A stretch of 33,861 nucleotides of DNA from Clostridia bacterium (GTDB lineage: Bacteria > Bacillota > Clostridia > Oscillospirales > CAG-272), in NCBI GenBank assembly GCA_017481495.1, contig JAFUPC010000120.1, forward strand, positions 1 to 33,861. Reading direction: 5' to 3'. Of the stretch, positions 31,076-33,861 are shown piece by piece (the stretch's first letter is position 1; the number at the start of each line of letters is the position of its first letter). Position numbers and translations under genes: made by a program. A model generated the notes under the pieces. That model did not search any database, was not told the DNA's origin, and saw only the letters and a list, made by a program, of their open reading frames with translations.

Positions 31076-31996
31076 ATGCTGTACACCAATCCCGACCTTG
31101 GCAATTTTGCAAAGGATCCCGCTGTCATCGAGCTTGGCGGCGAAACATATCTGTACCATTCGATATATGAAAAGAACACGAAGATCCTCGGCATCGGCAT
31201 CGCGCGCATGACCGCGGACAATACCTTTGAGCGCATCGCGGAATTTCCGCGGACGCAGGACTGTGAGAAAAATGGTGTCGGCGCGCCGGCGGCAATCGTC
31301 TTCGGGGACACGGTGCATCTGTTTTACCAGACCTACGGAAACGGCCCAAAGGATGCCATTTGTCATGCGGTGTCCCGCGACGGCGTGCATTTTGAAAAAG
31401 ATGAGACCAATCCGGTCTTTGCACCGAGAGAACCGTGGGCGAAAATGCCCGATTGGTCATGCGGCCGTGCCATTGATGCGGACGTTGCCGTGCATGACGG
31501 GAAAGTATTCCTCTATTTTGCGACCCGCGACAAGGAATTCAAGCGGCAGATCACCGGCGCGGCATACTGTGAAATGCCGGAGAACCCGAATACGCCCGGT
31601 GCGTTTTCTGCCGGAAAATGGAAGTTGCACCCGGACATCGTTTTAGAACCGGAGCTTGATTGGGAGAAGACCTGTATTGAAGCGCCCGCCGCGCTGGAAC
31701 AGGACGGACATGTGTACCTGTTTTACGCTGGTGCCTACAACTGCGCGCCGCAGTGGATCGGCTGTGCGGTTTCGGAGGACGGTCTGCATTTCCGCCGGCT
31801 GTTTGTCGAAGAACCGCTGATGAAGAACGGCGCACCCGGTTCCTGGAACGCAAGCGAATCCGGACATCCGTATATCTACCGCGCAGAGGACGGGACGGTC
31901 TGGCTTTATTACCAGGGGTCGCCCGATATGGGGAAGACGTGGTATCTGTCGCGGTGCCGTATCGCAATCGAGAACGGGATTCCGCGGATACTTTGA
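31076..31996 (+). CDS. GH43-like five-bladed beta-propeller protein
   Basis: The 306-residue product shows the repeating strands of a GH43/GH32-type five-bladed propeller: 'NFAKDPAVIELGGETYLYHS' (Asp near 14 in the position of the catalytic base), 'RAIDADVAVHDGKVFLYFATRD' (second acidic position) and 'CIEAPAALEQDGHVYLFYAGA' (Glu in the position of the acid), with 'SESGHPYIYRAEDGTVWLYYQG' as a further blade. It lacks a signal peptide, so it would act in the cytoplasm on short imported sugars such as xylo- or arabino-oligosaccharides; the linkage is not predictable. ACAGGAGG precedes ATG 31076. Confidence 0.78.
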   Translation: MLYTNPDLGNFAKDPAVIELGGETYLYHSIYEKNTKILGIGIARMTADNTFERIAEFPRTQDCEKNGVGAPAAIVFGDTVHLFYQTYGNGPKDAICHAVSRDGVHFEKDETNPVFAPREPWAKMPDWSCGRAIDADVAVHDGKVFLYFATRDKEFKRQITGAAYCEMPENPNTPGAFSAGKWKLHPDIVLEPELDWEKTCIEAPAALEQDGHVYLFYAGAYNCAPQWIGCAVSEDGLHFRRLFVEEPLMKNGAPGSWNASESGHPYIYRAEDGTVWLYYQGSPDMGKTWYLSRCRIAIENGIPRIL

Positions 31997-32014
31997 TTAT
32001 AATAAAACTTTCCC

Positions 32015-32043
32015 TTGTGGAGATAACATATTTATGTTAAAAT
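32015..32043 (+). promoter_or_regulatory. Promoter with palindromic operator for the methyltransferase gene
   Basis: TTGTGG (32015-32020), 17-bp spacer and TAAAAT (32038-32043). Most of the spacer is the perfect 16-base palindrome 32024-32039 (TAACATA and TATGTTA around TT), placed where a repressor would block polymerase. Confidence 0.5.
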
Positions 32044-32065
32044 AAATGGGAAAGGAGCGATTTTC

Positions 32066-32854
32066 ATGCTTGACTATACCAAAATCAATTCCGAAACGTG
32101 GGATCTCTGGGCATCCAACGGCTGTGAATGGTCCCGCCCCATTTCCCACGACGATTATGAAATCGCACGGGAGGAGGATTTCGTCGTTTATCTGACCCCG
32201 TGCATTCCCGTGCCGCACAAGTGGTTCGGCGGCGCGCTTGCCGGACGGCGGCTTCTGGGACTCGCATCCGGCGGCGGACAGCAGATGCCGTATTTTGCGA
32301 AATTCGGCGCGGTCTGTACCGTGTTTGACAATTCCGAAAAACAGCTTGATGCGGAACGGCTCGTTGCCGGGCGCGAGGGATATCCCATCGACATCGTGCG
32401 CGGAGACATGACGAAGCCGCTTCCGTTTGAAGATGAAACGTTCGACCTCATCTTCCACCCGGTTTCCAATTGCTACATTGAAGATGTTCAGCACGTCTGG
32501 AACGAATGTCTGCGTATTCTGAAACCCGGCGGCATCCTGCTTGCCGGTATGGACAACGGCATCAACTTCCTGTTTGAGGACGATGCCGAGCCGCTCGTGG
32601 TCGTCAACCGGCTTCCGTTCAATCCACTGAAAATGCCGGCGAAGCGCCGGAACGCCATGATCGAAAACGGTGAGGGTGTGCAGTTCAGCCACACTCTGGA
32701 AGAACAGATCGGCGGTCAGCTGCGGGCGGGATTTGTGCTGAAAGACCTGTATGAAGACCGCGACAGACCCGGCTCGGGTGTGACTCGGGAATTTTGTCCG
32801 CAGTATTTTGCGACGATGGCGTTAAAACCGAAACAAAGTACACTTAAAAAGTAA
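32066..32854 (+). CDS. Class I SAM-dependent methyltransferase
   Basis: The 262-residue product has the methyltransferase motif I as 'LLGLASGGGQQMPYFAK' (about 62-78), a following acidic strand end 'VFDNSEKQLDAE', motif 'DIVRGDMTKPLPFEDETFDLIFHPVS' (motif II/IV region, about 108-133) and 'ECLRILKPGGILLAG', all typical of methyltransferase type 11 proteins. The N-terminus ('YTKINSETWDLWASNG') is like small-molecule methyltransferases of Clostridia. The substrate is unknown. AAAGGAG lies before ATG 32066. It has its own promoter with an internal palindrome. Confidence 0.88.
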   Translation: MLDYTKINSETWDLWASNGCEWSRPISHDDYEIAREEDFVVYLTPCIPVPHKWFGGALAGRRLLGLASGGGQQMPYFAKFGAVCTVFDNSEKQLDAERLVAGREGYPIDIVRGDMTKPLPFEDETFDLIFHPVSNCYIEDVQHVWNECLRILKPGGILLAGMDNGINFLFEDDAEPLVVVNRLPFNPLKMPAKRRNAMIENGEGVQFSHTLEEQIGGQLRAGFVLKDLYEDRDRPGSGVTREFCPQYFATMALKPKQSTLKK

Positions 32855-32873
32855 ATTAATTTTTCAAAACCCC

Positions 32874-32902
32874 TTGACAAATCCACGGAAATAGTGTATA
32901 AT
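32874..32902 (+). promoter_or_regulatory. Consensus sigma-A promoter of the Rrf2-rubrerythrin frame
   Basis: Perfect TTGACA (32874-32879), 17-bp spacer, perfect TATAAT (32897-32902). The leader between -10 and start (about 55 bases) contains two ACCGG direct repeats that could be operator half-sites. Confidence 0.85.
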
Positions 32903-32959
32903 AGAAGCGTACCGGAAAGAAGACCAAAATCACCGGACACCGAAAGGATGAAAGACACA

Positions 32960-33861
32960 ATGCACCTCACAAGAGAGGCGGATTATGCGATACGGATTAT
33001 GTACACCCTTGCGGTAAATAATGAGCTGACCGATGCGCAGTCCATTTCCGAGTCCATCGCCGTGACAAGACGATTTACACTGAAAATACTCGCAAAGCTG
33101 GCAGATGCCGGTCTCGTCAATTCCAAATTGGGTGCCGGCGGGGGATATTACCTTGCAAGACCGTCGGACAGTATTTCGATTGCCGACATTCTGGAAGCCA
33201 TCGAGGGGCCGCTGATTATCAGTACGTGTCTCGCGGGCGGATATACCTGCGAGCGGGTCGGCAACTGTGCCAACTGCGTATTCCACTGTATGTTTGAAAC
33301 GCTGAACGCAGAGCTGAAAGCCAAGCTTTCCGCAGTCAGCATCGGAGAGGCGGCAGACATGAATCCGTCGCAGATGATACAGCGGGTACAGAATATGTCG
33401 GGACAGGCAATGTCCGTCTTGACGGAATCCATCACAGACAAAACCAACATCACAAAAAATCATCCGGAAATCAGGAGGAATTCTACAATGAAAAAGTTCG
33501 TTTGCAAAGTTTGCGGTTATATCCACGAAGGTGACGCGGCTCCCGAAAAATGTCCGCAGTGCAAGGCACCGGCATCCAAGTTCGAGGAAATGAAGGGTGA
33601 GATGACCTGGGCGGCGGAACACACCGTCGGCGTTGCGCAGGGTGTTTCCCAGGACATCATCGACGATCTTCGTGCCAACTTCAACGGTGAGTGCACCGAA
33701 GTCGGTATGTATCTGGCAATGGCGCGTGTCGCACACCGCGAGGGCTATCCGGAAATCGGTCTCTACTGGGAAAAGGCGGCATACGAAGAAGCAGAGCACG
33801 CCGCAAAGTTCGCAGAGCTGCTTGGCGAAGTCGTGACCGATTCCACCGAAAAGAACCTGAC
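32960..33861 (+). CDS. Rrf2-family Fe-S regulator fused in frame to rubredoxin/rubrerythrin (3' end cut off)
   Basis: Reading from ATG 32960 gives an open frame to the window end with no stop codon (checked codon by codon). Residues 1-135 are an Rrf2/IscR-type winged helix ('[14 protein letters not shown]', '[13 protein letters not shown]', 'GGGYYLARP') with cysteines C90, C97, C103, C106 and C110, at positions comparable to the IscR cluster ligands. A polar linker (about 136-176) leads to M177, where '[14 protein letters not shown]' and 'CPQC' form a rubredoxin domain and a diiron domain begins ('EEAEHAAKF'). An AGGAGG with 9-base spacing before codon 177 (33488) means the second part can also start on its own. 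An in-frame ATG at 32948 is less likely, being directly behind GAAAGG. The natural Rrf2 length is about 140-150, so the linker is extra. Confidence 0.78.
   Translation, partial: MHLTREADYAIRIMYTLAVNNELTDAQSISESIAVTRRFTLKILAKLADAGLVNSKLGAGGGYYLARPSDSISIADILEAIEGPLIISTCLAGGYTCERVGNCANCVFHCMFETLNAELKAKLSAVSIGEAADMNPSQMIQRVQNMSGQAMSVLTESITDKTNITKNHPEIRRNSTMKKFVCKVCGYIHEGDAAPEKCPQCKAPASKFEEMKGEMTWAAEHTVGVAQGVSQDIIDDLRANFNGECTEVGMYLAMARVAHREGYPEIGLYWEKAAYEEAEHAAKFAELLGEVVTDSTEKNL
33473..33490 (+). promoter_or_regulatory. Strong internal ribosome binding site and start codon
   Basis: AGGAGG at 33473-33478 followed nine bases later by ATG 33488-33490, inside the open Rrf2 frame and in phase with it. 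It permits separate production of the rubrerythrin part. Confidence 0.75.
33488..33861 (+). CDS. Reverse-rubrerythrin-type protein, rubredoxin domain first (N-terminal part; alternative start within the fusion)
   Basis: If translated from the internal site, the product is a rubrerythrin with an N-terminal rubredoxin domain ('CKVC' and 'CPQC' ligands), the arrangement of reverse rubrerythrins and clostridial NADH peroxidases, which reduce hydrogen peroxide in anaerobes. The diiron domain has an early '[17 protein letters not shown]' helix and '[16 protein letters not shown]' (ExxH ligands). Only 124 residues are seen; the C-terminal half is outside the window. Whether cells make the free form, the fusion or both cannot be told from sequence. 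Confidence 0.85.
   Translation, partial: MKKFVCKVCGYIHEGDAAPEKCPQCKAPASKFEEMKGEMTWAAEHTVGVAQGVSQDIIDDLRANFNGECTEVGMYLAMARVAHREGYPEIGLYWEKAAYEEAEHAAKFAELLGEVVTDSTEKNL

Noticed and set aside
30193..31311. Minus-strand open frame of 372 residues across the hypothetical lipoprotein
   Set aside because: The plus strand has a ribosome site, lipobox signal and coherent protein; the minus frame has no recognisable domain.

Overview
The window reads as an ordinary chromosomal stretch from a spore-forming, anaerobic member of the Clostridia (Bacillota), probably a gut relative of the Oscillospirales or Christensenellales. The evidence is the sporulation sigma factor SigK next to a SipL-like spore coat protein, the Firmicutes order rplU-prp-rpmA with a Prp-cleavable L27, the YfmF/YfmH peptidase pair, ferredoxin-type Fe-S proteins, a reverse-rubrerythrin-type oxidative stress protein, strong AGGAGG ribosome sites and near-consensus sigma-A promoters. 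Base composition is moderately GC-rich. No rRNA, tRNA, CRISPR array, phage or transposase gene was seen. The placement is by gene content only.

Layout. 1-1485: 3' end of a beta-helix carbohydrate-active protein. 1619-5429: secG, rnr (RNase R), an RNase M5-like TOPRIM protein and a GtrA-like membrane protein, the last three overlapping. 5473-6201 (minus): a repeat-rich exported protein. 6414-6755: an RNHCP zinc-ribbon protein. 6813-9184 (minus): sigK then a three-SPOCS/LysM protein. 9265-10260 (minus): a D-2-hydroxyacid dehydrogenase with a consensus promoter. 10475-12907: a small orphan, an aldo/keto reductase with Fe-S tail, and a FliB-like Cys-rich protein. 13001-14757: a B12-binding radical SAM protein followed by a two-cluster ferredoxin. 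14860-16783: a DUF1292 protein and a Tim44-like exported protein, separated by an array of palindromes. 16865-17042: a MITE-like element. 17083-22408 (minus): rpe, a membrane protein and a 1210-residue GH99/WbsX-like lipoprotein. 22831-28626: a parvulin lipoprotein, YfmF-like and YfmH-like M16 proteins, lgt and folD. 28715-30208: a small charged repeat protein and the L21-Prp-L27 operon with a structured leader. 30337-32854: a lipoprotein, a GH43-like protein and a methyltransferase. 32960-33861: an Rrf2 regulator reading in frame, without a stop codon, into a rubredoxin/rubrerythrin protein cut by the window end.

How the genes fit together. Several envelope functions cluster: SecG (export), Lgt (lipoprotein lipidation), a PrsA-like parvulin lipoprotein and three likely lipoproteins. 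A second group is RNA and ribosome maintenance (RNase R, RNase M5-like, L21/Prp/L27). A third is anaerobic redox chemistry (ferredoxin, radical SAM, Fe-S aldo/keto reductase, rubrerythrin). The rest is scattered carbohydrate-active proteins.

The observation most worth a second look is the open Rrf2-rubrerythrin reading frame at the right edge: a putative Fe-S redox sensor joined to a peroxide-detoxifying protein, with a strong internal ribosome binding site that would also allow the enzyme to be made alone. Next are the palindrome array at 15270-15520, the MITE-like element, the strong leader stem-loop before the parvulin gene and the 11-residue repeat protein. All functional calls rest on reading motifs by eye; no database search was run.
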